A stretch of DNA of 64,000 bases, taken from NCBI RefSeq assembly GCF_022063185.1, contig NZ_CP091913.1, positions 1,364,001 through 1,428,000 of the forward strand, read 5' to 3'. The translations under genes and the position numbers were made by a program. The notes beneath the pieces are model-generated. The model made no database searches. It was not told the origin of the DNA and saw nothing but the letters and a program-made list of their open reading frames with translations. Shown in pieces: positions 1-8,591 of this stretch. How positions within the stretch are numbered: the first letter of the stretch is position 1; every line of letters begins with the position of its first letter. This DNA is from Nostoc sp. UHCC 0870 (GTDB lineage: Bacteria > Cyanobacteriota > Cyanobacteriia > Cyanobacteriales > Nostocaceae).

Positions 1-83
1 ACCCTATCTAATGCAACATCAGCATAAGCCCCTTTATGAACATCTCGTAGAGTTAAAAAAGCTACTTGACGGGAATCAGTCAC
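1..83 (-). CDS. rsmB: 16S rRNA (cytosine-5) methyltransferase RsmB, N-terminal fragment
   Basis: Only the first 27 codons lie in the window; the gene runs off the left edge. The reading begins with GTG at 83 and gives VTDSRQVAFLTLRDVHKGAY followed by ADVALDR. This matches, from memory, the start of the NusB-like domain of cyanobacterial RsmB/Sun proteins, which methylate C967 of 16S rRNA. A GGAG lies 9 nt upstream of the GTG and supports that start. A 7-nt repeat array sits just upstream. The identification rests on a short stretch, so the family call is good but not certain. Confidence 0.7.
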   Translation of the reverse strand, partial: MTDSRQVAFLTLRDVHKGAYADVALDR

Positions 84-97
84 GTCCCTACACTCCG

Positions 98-117
98 AAT
101 TCAAAATTCAAAATTAA
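98..117. repeat. STRR, AATTCAA-type heptamer array
   Basis: Short tandem array with a 7-nt period (AATTCAA units) upstream of rsmB. It belongs to the same class as the arrays near 17.5, 34.6, 44.4 and 57.0 kb. Confidence 0.75.
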
Positions 118-264
118 CAACCCCGATGAAATAAATTACCATTACACAAAAATTAGGTTTTCGTTTACATATTGGGTAAATACTGAATTATTCTTTTTTG
201 TATTGATATTACCTAATTCTAATTTTTAATGCGTGCAAGATGCTATTTTATCTACAAATAAGAA

Positions 265-300
265 TAAAAAACCCCGATTTCTTAAAAAAACCGGGGTTAT
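265..300 (-). terminator. Rho-independent terminator after the invertase gene
   Basis: The 7-bp stem AACCCCG/CGGGGTT (270-276 with 292-298) has an A/T loop. Read on the minus strand it is followed by a T-rich tail. It lies 45 bp downstream of the invertase stop codon, so it probably ends that transcript before rsmB. Confidence 0.75.
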
Positions 301-343
301 TGCCTTTCAGGAATGATTTAGACTAATAGAGCAAAAAACAATA

Positions 344-1789
344 TTATCGATATGGTTCTACACTGCTGATTTCTAATTCACAGGCGCGCGAAACTAATTC
401 TGACGGCAATTTATCAAAACTCACTAACGATAAATAAGATGGGTCTTTAATTAGTTCCTTTGCCAATAAGAACCCAGCAATCGTCCAGGTTTGATATTTT
501 CTAGATTGCTTCCCAATCAATCGTCCTTTCTTGCCATCATAATATTCTGGCCATTCATCTTCAAACAATCGTGTTTGGGCAATTTCAATCGCCTTAGTTG
601 CTAAATAAGGTTTATTCGTTTTTATAGAGGCTGCTGTTAACATCCACATCAAAACAGGCCAGCTACCTGCATTATGATATGACCAAGGTATATTCTTAGG
701 GTCGCATCCTGTAACAGTTCTGTACTCTTCATTTTCTAAAGCTGGGTAGCAGATTTTCATGGGCATATCTCCCACTAAATCTTCCCATCTTTCTTCTACA
801 AGATTCATAATTGATTGAGCTTGTTCTTCTGTCGCCAAGTCAGAAATAATCGCCATCAAGTTACCCAGTGCAAAGAAGCGAGTATCTAACTGTGATGGAC
901 CAACATTACCTGCTAAATAACCACCTTTTTTTGGTAGCCATTTATCTAATTCATAATAAGGAATAGAGTCTACATAGATGTTAAAAAGATTGACTGCTGT
1001 TTTACCATATTCTTCACTTTTAAAGCGATAAATAGCATTGAGGCGATTCAAATCAATCCAATAATGTTGGCGAATATGGGCGCACAAAAGCGGTAAACGA
1101 TTATCAATTGCTTCTACAACGTCTTGATTACCTTGACAAATTAGCATCTCCCGCGCCGCACGCAACGCCGCATAAAATAGGACTTGCAGTTCCAGAGGGT
1201 GTCCATAGATACCCATGCGGCGGTCAATCATGCAAGCACCATCGGGAACTAACAGCGTAGGATACATATCAAAGCGATTAGCCAGACAGATTTCCATGAT
1301 TAACCTAATACCTGTTTGGAATTCAGGTTTATAGGCTAAAGAAAAATCTTTTGTTGCTACTACATAAGAATGCAACAAAATGATCCACCATAAACAAGAA
1401 TCTACTGGTGTGACTCTAGCGATCGCGTGTTCACCAAAATCTGCTTCTAAATACTCTTCACCATGCTCTGATACTACTTTAAAACTCGCTGGTATCAAAC
1501 CCCTACCTGGCTTATAAGCATCTAATTGTCTTTCTTTAGGTTGTAACTTTAAAGTTTCTTCTAAAAAGTTGCGGACAATCTCTGTTCTACCTTTGATCAA
1601 AAAAATCAAAGCTGAAGAAACAAAATCCCGAACAAAACATTGGTCGTAATTTAGAGCCTCTACAGAAACATCATAGGCTGCTACAGTCCCGACAGGGCGA
1701 CCTTTATAATATAAAATTGATTTTTCTAGTGCTTCCCAAGCTGATGCTTCTATATTTTCATCTGTTAGTAATTCATTGATTTTCTGCAT
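344..1789 (-). CDS. Alkaline/neutral invertase (glycoside hydrolase family GH100)
   Basis: Cytosolic enzyme that splits sucrose into glucose and fructose. The 481-residue length is normal for cyanobacterial GH100 enzymes (about 460-490). The signature [16 protein letters not shown] is present, with Asp189 as the expected catalytic acid. The C-terminal [10 protein letters not shown] stretch carries the second catalytic Glu, near residue 415. The interior is rich in alternating helices, as expected for the (alpha/alpha)6 barrel. There is no signal peptide. In Nostoc-type cyanobacteria two such enzymes, InvA and InvB, exist and one is important in heterocysts; the sequence alone does not tell me which this is. 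The gene is monocistronic with a clear terminator downstream. Confidence 0.93.
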   Translation of the reverse strand: MQKINELLTDENIEASAWEALEKSILYYKGRPVGTVAAYDVSVEALNYDQCFVRDFVSSALIFLIKGRTEIVRNFLEETLKLQPKERQLDAYKPGRGLIPASFKVVSEHGEEYLEADFGEHAIARVTPVDSCLWWIILLHSYVVATKDFSLAYKPEFQTGIRLIMEICLANRFDMYPTLLVPDGACMIDRRMGIYGHPLELQVLFYAALRAAREMLICQGNQDVVEAIDNRLPLLCAHIRQHYWIDLNRLNAIYRFKSEEYGKTAVNLFNIYVDSIPYYELDKWLPKKGGYLAGNVGPSQLDTRFFALGNLMAIISDLATEEQAQSIMNLVEERWEDLVGDMPMKICYPALENEEYRTVTGCDPKNIPWSYHNAGSWPVLMWMLTAASIKTNKPYLATKAIEIAQTRLFEDEWPEYYDGKKGRLIGKQSRKYQTWTIAGFLLAKELIKDPSYLSLVSFDKLPSELVSRACELEISSVEPYR

Positions 1790-2534
1790 CGCCAGACTAA
1801 CTCCATTGTGGGTGTAAATTTTTGGTAGATGCGCTTTATTTCTGGGTTTTTTTACTCTTGATCAGCATAAGAGAGAGAATGTTTTACCATAGCAAAAATT
1901 CTCCCACATCAACAGCCCAAGCTGATTATCTCAAGCTGTTACTATTTTGTATAATGCGTAATGAACAATTAATTCACTTTATTATCAGTTATTCTTGTGG
2001 TAATCTACAGCTAGCTGTGATTCCATACCCAAGTAATAAAAAGATTAATAAAGACAGTCAGACAAGATATATTTTTAGCTTATCCATAGCTCTTTTGTGT
2101 GAGCAGAGCTTGCCTTTACCAAACAAAAACATATCTCTCAAACTGTTTAAGGTTTAGATGAAGTAAAGTTTCTATGACTGCTAGTTATCTTTACTTAATG
2201 AGGATCTAGTGATTAAGATTATTTTTCCCCTACAAATTAATAATTTATAACTTTTTTTAAAAATTTGCAATATGAATAATTACAAATTTAAAGATTGTCA
2301 ATACCTTTAAAGGATTATATTTTACACTACTGGAATATAAACTAGTGTGATTACTGGACTGATATCACAAATAAATCATCAACCGTCAAGCAAGCATGGG
2401 GTTATAGAACTGGAGAGACTTGTTTGCGATCATGTTTATGAGTTTTCTCCATAGCTTTCAAAGACATAGCATAGCAAGGAAGTGCAATCACCTTTAGCTT
2501 AATTAGTTTAAAATACGGAATTTGCTGAAATAGT
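1790..2534. other. Intergenic region upstream of the invertase gene
   Basis: AT-rich stretch of about 750 bp holding the invertase promoter. A 111-codon plus-strand frame (TTG start at 1822) has low-complexity, non-protein-like composition and no ribosome binding site, so I do not call it. I recognise no RNA gene here. Confidence 0.5.
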
Positions 2535-2568
2535 GAAAACCCTTCCGCAGTATTACGGAAGGGTTTTC
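2535..2568 (-). terminator. Strong hairpin terminator after the small-peptide operon
   Basis: Perfect 13-bp stem GAAAACCCTTCCG/CGGAAGGGTTTTC with an 8-nt loop, 40 bp beyond the stop codon at 2609. The stem ends in a T4 run in both orientations, so it may work both ways. Only the minus-strand peptide genes lead into it directly. Confidence 0.75.
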
Positions 2569-2608
2569 GCATCTAATTTTTTTTGTTTGGCTTCTTAGTC
2601 TTGAAAAC

Positions 2609-2833
2609 TTAGTCAAAAAATACCTTTTTTACTCCATAAGCGGCTAGTCCAGCAGTAGCTACAATTCCTACTGCTGGTAGAGCAACAACCGTTGTCGTTG
2701 TAAACCCTAAGACACCCAGTATTCCAGGTGCAGTAGAAGTTACTGTAGCTACTGTGATTGAACCTAAACTAGCTGCTGCTGATGAGGCAGCTACAATAGC
2801 ACCCATTGTTGTTGAATCTTCAGAATTTAGCAT
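2609..2833 (-). CDS. Small glycine/alanine-rich hydrophobic peptide (74 aa), paralog of the upstream gene
   Basis: Not a family I can name. After a short polar start (MLNSEDSTTMG) the protein is almost wholly Ala, Gly, Val, Thr and Ile, with small residues spaced as in glycine zippers, so one or two membrane helices are likely. It ends in GLAAYGVKKVFFD, nearly the same tail as the neighbouring peptide (GLAAYGVKRLFD). A good Shine-Dalgarno (GAGGAA, 10 nt before ATG) supports expression. It is second in a two-gene operon, 25 nt after the first stop, and is followed by a strong terminator. A pore-forming or bacteriocin-like role, or a structural membrane role, are inferences only. Confidence 0.75.
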   Translation of the reverse strand: MLNSEDSTTMGAIVAASSAAASLGSITVATVTSTAPGILGVLGFTTTTVVALPAVGIVATAGLAAYGVKKVFFD

Positions 2834-2858
2834 TTATTCGTTTCCTCACTTGTATCTA

Positions 2859-3068
2859 TTAATCAAATAATCTCTTTACACCATAAGCGGCTAATCCAAC
2901 TACAGCACCTGCTGCTATTACTGGGGCAGCACCAATTGCAATACCCCCAAATGCTCCTGCCAGCCCCATATTCCCAAGCATTGCAGTAACGCCTGCACCT
3001 GCTGCCGCTCCACCTACTGCAAATCCTGAAGCTTCCTTTAGATCATCTTCTTTACTATTTTTAGTCAT
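2859..3068 (-). CDS. Small glycine-zipper hydrophobic peptide (69 aa), first gene of the pair
   Basis: Unnamed small protein. It has a charged N-terminus (MTKNSKEDDLKEASG), then about 50 residues of Gly/Ala/Val/Ile with GxxxG-like spacing (VGGAAAGAG, GLAGAFGGIAIGAA), then a basic/aromatic tail GLAAYGVKRLFD. The GG at residues 18-19 loosely recalls a double-glycine leader, but the preceding residues do not fit the bacteriocin leader pattern well. It is transcribed away from bciB, and the 237-bp gap between them must hold both promoters. The shared tail shows that the two peptides arose by duplication and then diverged strongly. Confidence 0.75.
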   Translation of the reverse strand: MTKNSKEDDLKEASGFAVGGAAAGAGVTAMLGNMGLAGAFGGIAIGAAPVIAAGAVVGLAAYGVKRLFD

Positions 3069-3305
3069 TACTTTTTTGCTTTAAGTGAATGAATCTAAAA
3101 CAAAAATAACAAAATACTTTTTATGGACACATTTGTGATTTTACTTAATCTTTAATTAACTTTCTATGAGGCAAAAGTCAAAATACTAATAAATTACCTT
3201 AGCCAGAAAAAATCCTTCCTATTACTTTTTCAATCTCTATCGCCAAGTTTATAACGTCTGAAGGTATGGTAATAAAAGCGATGCCTTGATAAAACAAACA
3301 TTTAT

Positions 3306-4505
3306 ATGACTTCTGTTGAATCTAACCAGCATAGAAAAGCCAAAGCCCTAAAACCTACCAGCCGTCGCCCTGCGAAAGAACTATGCAGCGAGTGCGGACT
3401 GTGCGACACATACTATATCCACTATGTCAAGGAAGCCTGTGCGTTTATCACCCAACAGATAGACACCCTAGAAGCACAAACACACACCCGTTCTCGGAAT
3501 CTCGATAACCCCGATGAACTCTACTTTGGTGTGCATCAAGACATGATAGCGGCGCGGAAACAGCAGCCCATCGAAGGCGCACAATGGACAGGTATTGTTA
3601 GCAGCATAGCTATCGAAATGCTGAATCGCGGCCTAGTGGAAGGCGTTGTCTGTGTGCAGAACACCAAAGAAGACCGCTTTCAACCCATGCCCGTAATTGC
3701 CCGCACACCAGAAGAAATCCTAGCAGCGCGGGTAAATAAACCTACACTTTCCCCCAACCTTTCCATATTGGAACAGGTAGAACAATCAGGGATGAAACGA
3801 CTGTTAGTAATTGGCGTTGGTTGCCAAATTCAAGCCTTACGTGCTGTAGAAAAAAAATTAGGACTAGAAAAGCTATATGTCCTAGGTACACCTTGCGTAG
3901 ACAACGTTACCCGCGCCGGACTGCAAAAATTCTTAGAAACCACCAGCCGATCGCCTGAGACAGTAGTACATTACGAATTCATGCAAGACTTCCGCATTCA
4001 CTTTAAGCATGAAGACGGCTCAATTGAAAAAGTCCCCTTCTTTGGCTTAAAAACTAACCAACTCAAAGATATCTTTGCCCCATCTTGCATGAGTTGCTTT
4101 GATTACGTCAACTCCCTAGCGGATTTAGTTGTGGGTTATATGGGCGCGCCCTTCGGCTGGCAGTGGATTTTAGTGAGAAATGATACAGGGAAAGAAATGC
4201 TGGACTTAGTGCAAGACCAGTTAGACACTCAGCCTGTGATGTCTGAAGGGAATCGGAAAGAGGCAGTACAGCAGGGGATTCCTGCCTATGACAAGGGTGT
4301 GACGTTACCGATGTGGGTAGCAAAACTGATGGGTGTGGTGATTGATAAAATTGGCCCTAAAGGTTTGGAGTATGCCCGGTTCTCGATGGATTCGCACTTT
4401 ACACGGAATTATTTGTTTGTGAAGCGGAATTATCCAGAGAAGTTGGAGGATCATGTGCCGGAGTTTGCCAAGCGGATCGTTGGGCAGTATAAGTTACCGG
4501 ATTGA
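3306..4505 (+). CDS. bciB: Divinyl (proto)chlorophyllide 8-vinyl reductase, BciB type (FrhB family)
   Basis: Reduces the C8 vinyl group of divinyl chlorophyll precursors, using reduced ferredoxin, FAD and Fe-S clusters. The 399-residue protein shows the FrhB/FdhB architecture. An N-terminal cysteine motif (CSECGLCDTYYI) comes first, then the central GVGCQIQALRAVEKKLG and YVLGTPCVDNVTRAGL regions, and a CMSCFDYVNSLADLVVGYMG segment. This matches the cyanobacterial slr1923-type enzyme from memory, not the NADPH-dependent BciA type. The start ATG at 3306 places the Cys cluster about 27 residues in. The following GxxExxY frame begins right at its stop codon, but that seems a repeat-insertion effect and not a functional operon. 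Confidence 0.9.
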   Translation: MTSVESNQHRKAKALKPTSRRPAKELCSECGLCDTYYIHYVKEACAFITQQIDTLEAQTHTRSRNLDNPDELYFGVHQDMIAARKQQPIEGAQWTGIVSSIAIEMLNRGLVEGVVCVQNTKEDRFQPMPVIARTPEEILAARVNKPTLSPNLSILEQVEQSGMKRLLVIGVGCQIQALRAVEKKLGLEKLYVLGTPCVDNVTRAGLQKFLETTSRSPETVVHYEFMQDFRIHFKHEDGSIEKVPFFGLKTNQLKDIFAPSCMSCFDYVNSLADLVVGYMGAPFGWQWILVRNDTGKEMLDLVQDQLDTQPVMSEGNRKEAVQQGIPAYDKGVTLPMWVAKLMGVVIDKIGPKGLEYARFSMDSHFTRNYLFVKRNYPEKLEDHVPEFAKRIVGQYKLPD

Positions 4506-4508
4506 TGT

Positions 4509-4536
4509 TTCGTGCAAAGGCGCAAAGACGCAAAAA
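4509..4536. repeat. CGCAAAGG-type repeat, left inverted arm of the GxxExxY cassette
   Basis: Copies of the CGCAAAGG/CGCAAAGACG unit directly before the GxxExxY start codon. The same sequence occurs in reverse complement at 4945-4972, so the gene is framed by an imperfect 28-nt inverted repeat. Confidence 0.8.
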
Positions 4537-4537
4537 C

Positions 4538-4915
4538 ATGACAGAGAATGAGATTGCAAAGCAGGTTGTTGATGCTGCGTATAAGGTTCATACAAGGTTA
4601 GGACCAGGTTTGTTTGAATCTGTTTATGAGTCCGTTCTAGCTTATGAGTTAGAGAAGCGTGGATTGTGGGTGGTTAGGCAACAGACTATTCCTGTTATTT
4701 ACGAAACTGTACGCTTGGAAGAAGGCTTTCGGGCAGACCTGATTGTTGAAGATAAAGTAATCATTGAAATCAAGTCTTTAGAAGCAATACATCCAGTACA
4801 CAAAAAGCAACTGTTGACATACCTTCGCCTAACAGACAAACGCCTTGGCTTGCTAATTAACTTCGGTGAAGAACTGATTAAAGACGGCATCACCCGACTT
4901 GTAAATAACTTGTAA
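4538..4915 (+). CDS. GxxExxY family protein (PD-(D/E)XK nuclease-like)
   Basis: A 125-residue protein of the GxxExxY family. The family motif reads GPGLFESVYE (residues 21-30), and the nuclease-like core is seen in FRADLIVEDKVIIEIKS, where Asp, Glu and Lys occupy PD-(D/E)XK positions. Function is unknown in the family; nucleic-acid cleavage is inferred from the fold. I chose ATG 4538 over starts at 4502/4505 because the 12 extra residues are translated repeat DNA. The gene is flanked by inverted CGCAAAGG repeats, which suggests that gene and repeats travel as a unit. Confidence 0.85.
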   Translation: MTENEIAKQVVDAAYKVHTRLGPGLFESVYESVLAYELEKRGLWVVRQQTIPVIYETVRLEEGFRADLIVEDKVIIEIKSLEAIHPVHKKQLLTYLRLTDKRLGLLINFGEELIKDGITRLVNNL

Positions 4916-4923
4916 AATCAATC

Positions 4924-4972
4924 TTCGCGCAAGACGCAAAAATCTCTTTGTGCCTTTGCGCCTTTGCGCGAA
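4924..4972. repeat. CGCAAAGG-type palindromic repeat, right arm of the GxxExxY cassette
   Basis: A partial direct copy (4924-4942) is followed by an inverted copy (4945-4972), so the region folds into a hairpin between the GxxExxY stop and the convergent gene. The inverted part mirrors 4509-4536. Confidence 0.8.
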
Positions 4973-4978
4973 ACAATC

Positions 4979-6208
4979 CTAAACCATCCCCACCGCGTCG
5001 ATCGCCGCCTCAAGAGCGATCGCCACATGAGTCCAGTGAGTCCCCCCTTGGCAATACACCACATAAGGCTCACGCAAAGGCCCATCCGCCGAAAATTCCA
5101 ACGTACTCCCCTCAATAAATGTCCCCCCAGCCATCACTACCTGGCTCTCATACCCCGGCATAGCATCAGGAATAGGGTCTAGATAAGAACCCACGGGAGA
5201 ATTTTGTTGTATCGCCTTACAGAAGGCAATCAGCTTTTTCGCCGAACCCAATTTAATCGCCTGAATCACATCCCCACGGGGCGCAAGGGGTGCGGGATGA
5301 ACTGGATAACCCAGCTTGTCAAATACATAACCAGTGAGATAAGTCCCTTTCATCGCCTCCCCTACCATCTGCGGCGATAAAAATAACCCTTGGAACAACA
5401 GCCGATTTTGGTCAAAGGTCGCCCCCCCATAACTACCAATCCCAGGGGCAGTCAGGCGACAGGCGGCGGCTTCTACTAAATCAGCCCGCCCAGCTACATA
5501 ACCCCCAGCCGTGACGATAGTACCACCGGGATTTTTAATTAATGACCCCGCCATTAAATCAGCCCCGACGTGGGTAGGTTCTTGAATGTCGATAAATTCC
5601 CCATAACAGTTATCGACAAAACAAACGGTGTTAGGATTTTGTTGTTTAACTAGATGTACTATTTTTTCTATATCGCTAATTAATAAACTTGGTCGCCAAG
5701 AATAACCACAAGAACGCTGAATTAACACTAAACGAGTGTTATCAGTAACGCTAGTGCTTAAAGCTTCCCAGTCTATATTTCCTTGGGAAGTTAACTCCAA
5801 TTGGCGATATTTTATGCCAAACTCAATAAGAGAGCCTTGGCCTTGACCCCGCAAACCAATGACTTCTTCAAGCGTATCGTAGGGAGAACCCACCACTGCT
5901 AACATTTCATCCCCAGGACGGAGTACACCAAATAGGGCGCAAGCGATCGCGTGAGTCCCCGAAACAAACTGCACTCGCACAGCCGCAGCCTCAGCACCCA
6001 TTACTTCTGCAAAAACTTTGTCTAAAGTTTCTCGTCCCAAATCATCGTGGCCATAGCCACTTACACCTGCAAAATGGTGCGCTCCTACACGGTGATTACG
6101 AAAGGCATCCAGCACTCTTTTTAGATTATGCTTGACCTGAGCGTCAATTCCAGAAAAAATCTCTAACAGTGCCTGTTCTGCTTGCCGCAGCTGTTCCAAG
6201 CTGTTCAT
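4979..6208 (-). CDS. Methionine gamma-lyase-like PLP protein (aluminium resistance family)
   Basis: A 409-residue protein of the PLP-dependent Met_gamma_lyase/'aluminium resistance' family. It shows a cofactor-phosphate region (SGTHAIACALFGVLRPGDE), a central CFVDNCYGEF stretch, and GSLIKNPGGTIVTAGGYVAG, whose Lys is the likely Schiff-base residue. The C-terminus has the family's EGSTLEFSADGPLREPY segment. True substrates in cyanobacteria are not established, so the lyase name is by homology only. The length is normal. It is divergently oriented to desC with an 86-bp gap. Confidence 0.85.
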   Translation of the reverse strand: MNSLEQLRQAEQALLEIFSGIDAQVKHNLKRVLDAFRNHRVGAHHFAGVSGYGHDDLGRETLDKVFAEVMGAEAAAVRVQFVSGTHAIACALFGVLRPGDEMLAVVGSPYDTLEEVIGLRGQGQGSLIEFGIKYRQLELTSQGNIDWEALSTSVTDNTRLVLIQRSCGYSWRPSLLISDIEKIVHLVKQQNPNTVCFVDNCYGEFIDIQEPTHVGADLMAGSLIKNPGGTIVTAGGYVAGRADLVEAAACRLTAPGIGSYGGATFDQNRLLFQGLFLSPQMVGEAMKGTYLTGYVFDKLGYPVHPAPLAPRGDVIQAIKLGSAKKLIAFCKAIQQNSPVGSYLDPIPDAMPGYESQVVMAGGTFIEGSTLEFSADGPLREPYVVYCQGGTHWTHVAIALEAAIDAVGMV

Positions 6209-6294
6209 TACTTCCTCGTTAACAAAAAAACTATAGATATGCGGATTTTGGGTTCGCGCAGATTAGGCTGAACAATTTCAATACAGGTTACTGC

Positions 6295-7113
6295 ATGACA
6301 ATTGCTACTTCAACTAAACCTCAAATCAATTGGGTTAACACCCTATTTTTTCTTGGTCTACACATCGGCGCGTTGTTTGCCTTTGTTCCTGGTAACTTTA
6401 GCTGGGCAGCAGTCGGTGTGGCTTTCTTCCTTTACTGGGTAACAGGTGGCTTGGGCATTACCCTAGGCTTTCACCGCCTTGTCACCCACCGCAGCTTCCA
6501 GACTCCCAAGTGGCTGGAGTATTTCTTGGTATTTTGCGGAACTCTCGCTTGTCAAGGAGGGCCAATAGAATGGGTGGGTACACACCGCATTCATCATTTA
6601 CATTCCGATACCGAACCAGATCCACATGATTCCAATAAAGGTTTTTGGTGGAGTCATATGGGTTGGCTGATTTATCACTCTCCTTCTCACGCTGATGTTC
6701 CTCGGTTTACCAAAGATATTTCCGAAGACCCAGTTTATCAGTTTTTACAGAAATATTTTATTTTTGTGCAGATTGCTTTGGGTTTATTGCTACTATACTT
6801 GGGCGGCTGGTCTTTCGTAGTCTGGGGCGTTTTCGCTCGCATTGTTTGGGTTTATCACTGCACCTGGTTGGTAAACAGTGCTACCCATAAATTTGGCTAT
6901 CGCAGCCATGACTCTGGTGATAACTCCACCAATTGCTGGTGGGTAGCTGTCCTAGTGTTTGGCGAAGGTTGGCACAATAACCACCACGCTTTCCAATATT
7001 CGGCTCGTCACGGTTTGGAATGGTGGGAAATTGACTTAACTTGGATGACAGTTCAATTGTTGCAAGTGCTTGGTCTAGCTACTAACGTAAAAGTTGCAGA
7101 CAAAAAACAATAA
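6295..7113 (+). CDS. desC: Acyl-lipid delta-9 desaturase DesC
   Basis: Membrane di-iron desaturase that puts the first double bond into C18 (or C16) chains on glycerolipids, using ferredoxin. The three histidine boxes of the delta-9 acyl-lipid class are present: HRLVTH (60-65), HRIHHLH (97-103) and HNNHH (about 225). Four hydrophobic segments surround them. The 272 residues are standard for DesC. The order desC, desA, desB follows the order of double-bond insertion, but a hairpin terminator follows each gene, so they look separately transcribed. Confidence 0.95.
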   Translation: MTIATSTKPQINWVNTLFFLGLHIGALFAFVPGNFSWAAVGVAFFLYWVTGGLGITLGFHRLVTHRSFQTPKWLEYFLVFCGTLACQGGPIEWVGTHRIHHLHSDTEPDPHDSNKGFWWSHMGWLIYHSPSHADVPRFTKDISEDPVYQFLQKYFIFVQIALGLLLLYLGGWSFVVWGVFARIVWVYHCTWLVNSATHKFGYRSHDSGDNSTNCWWVAVLVFGEGWHNNHHAFQYSARHGLEWWEIDLTWMTVQLLQVLGLATNVKVADKKQ

Positions 7114-7124
7114 GTAATTTATGA

Positions 7125-7171
7125 TTAGTCATTAGTTTTTCACCCACAACTAATGACTAAATAATTTTTTT
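7125..7171 (+). terminator. Hairpin terminator after desC
   Basis: Perfect 13-bp stem (7125-7137 with 7148-7160, TTAGTCATTAGTT and its complement), a 10-nt loop, then ATAATTTTTTT. It is placed 12 bp past the desC stop. Confidence 0.85.
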
Positions 7172-7334
7172 GGCAAATATTCTAGTCGATTCGGAAATAG
7201 TATGCAAAATCTAATTACAGCTGTGTTTGTGTAACTTAGATTGCTATAATCCAGAACGACCAATGTAAAGAAACTTTGCGGCAAGTTACTTTTTAGTAAT
7301 TTGGTGGACGATTCTGTTCGTTTTTCAGGTTTTC

Positions 7335-8387
7335 ATGACTACATCAATCATCAAGAATCAAGAAAATAGTAATGACCTTGGTAATTCCGAACTAAGGCTT
7401 AAAGATATTATCAAAACTTTGCCAAAGGAATGTTTTCAGTTAAGTCGTCGCAAAGCTTGGACACAAGCAATCATCAATGTTTTGATGGTGGGTTTGGGCT
7501 ACTATAGCTTGACAATTTCGCCCTGGTTTCTTTTACCAATTGCGTGGATTTTTACAGGAACTGCTTTAACAGGCTTTTTTGTTGTTGGTCATGATTGTGG
7601 ACATCGTTCATTTGCCAAACGTCGTTGGGTAAATGATTTGGTGGGACATCTATTCATGATGCCGTTAATATATCCCTTTCATAGCTGGCGGATTAAACAT
7701 AATCATCATCACAAACATACCAACAAGTTAGATGAGGATAATGCTTGGCATCCCATCAGACCAGAAGTTTTTAGCAATTGGGATAAAACTCGCCAATCTG
7801 CTTTTAAATTGTTTATGCGTAAAAAACTCTGGTGGGTTGGTTCAGTTGGACATTGGGCTGTTGTACATTTTGATTGGCGGAAATTCAAAGCTCAAGACCA
7901 TGCCAGTGTTAAACTTTCGGTTGCTGTAGTTGTCATATTTGCCGCAATTGTTTTCCCTGTTCTCATCGCAACCACTGGTATTTGGGGATTTATCAAATTC
8001 TGGTTTATACCTTGGATGGTTTACCATTTCTGGATGAGTACCTTCACCATTGTTCACCATACTTACGCAGATGTTCCTTTCAAGGCAGCGCATAAGTGGA
8101 ACGAGGCAATGGCACAGTTATTTGGTACTATTCATTGTGATTATCCTCGGTGGGTAGAATTCCTCTGTCACGATATTAACGTCCACGTCCCGCATCATAT
8201 TTCTACTGCCATTCCCTCTTATAATTTGCGTCTAGCTTACAGCAGCATCAAAGAAAACTGGGGTTCTTATTTACATGATGAATTGAAGTTTTCTTGGCCG
8301 TTAATGAAGCAAATTACTGACCAATGTCAACTGTATGTAACCGATGTTGGTTATGAAACTTTTGATGAATATTACACAGAAAAATAA
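7335..8387 (+). CDS. desA: Acyl-lipid delta-12 desaturase DesA
   Basis: Introduces the second double bond (delta-12) into oleoyl chains of membrane lipids. The histidine boxes are HDCGHRSF (near 93), HNHHHKHTN (near 130) and HVPHH (near 285), as in cyanobacterial DesA. The 350 residues and paired hydrophobic stretches fit a four-helix membrane desaturase. A 221-bp leader separates it from desC, enough for its own promoter; cold induction is known for such genes but no specific element is identified here. A very strong terminator follows at 8449. Confidence 0.94.
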   Translation: MTTSIIKNQENSNDLGNSELRLKDIIKTLPKECFQLSRRKAWTQAIINVLMVGLGYYSLTISPWFLLPIAWIFTGTALTGFFVVGHDCGHRSFAKRRWVNDLVGHLFMMPLIYPFHSWRIKHNHHHKHTNKLDEDNAWHPIRPEVFSNWDKTRQSAFKLFMRKKLWWVGSVGHWAVVHFDWRKFKAQDHASVKLSVAVVVIFAAIVFPVLIATTGIWGFIKFWFIPWMVYHFWMSTFTIVHHTYADVPFKAAHKWNEAMAQLFGTIHCDYPRWVEFLCHDINVHVPHHISTAIPSYNLRLAYSSIKENWGSYLHDELKFSWPLMKQITDQCQLYVTDVGYETFDEYYTEK

Positions 8388-8448
8388 ACATTCTGGTAAT
8401 TAGCAATTCTAGTATATAGAGTGCTGATTATCCTGAAAATTAGTAAAT

Positions 8449-8505
8449 ATTCTGGCAATTTTCTATCTTAGTTATTGCTAAATAAATTGCCAGAATTGTT
8501 TTTTG
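8449..8505 (+). terminator. Hairpin terminator after desA
   Basis: Perfect 13-bp stem ATTCTGGCAATTT/AAATTGCCAGAAT (8449-8461 with 8484-8496), a 22-nt loop, then a T-rich tail. It separates desA from desB transcription. Confidence 0.88.
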
Positions 8506-8591
8506 TTTGCATTTACATTGCAAACATCACCGAGGCGAATTTGAATCTAGCCTCAAACATAATCCGCTTTACATAAAAAACCAAGAATCCA

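Noticed and set aside
1822..2157. 111-codon plus-strand reading frame
   Set aside because: TTG start without ribosome binding site and no recognisable protein pattern; it lies in the invertase promoter region.
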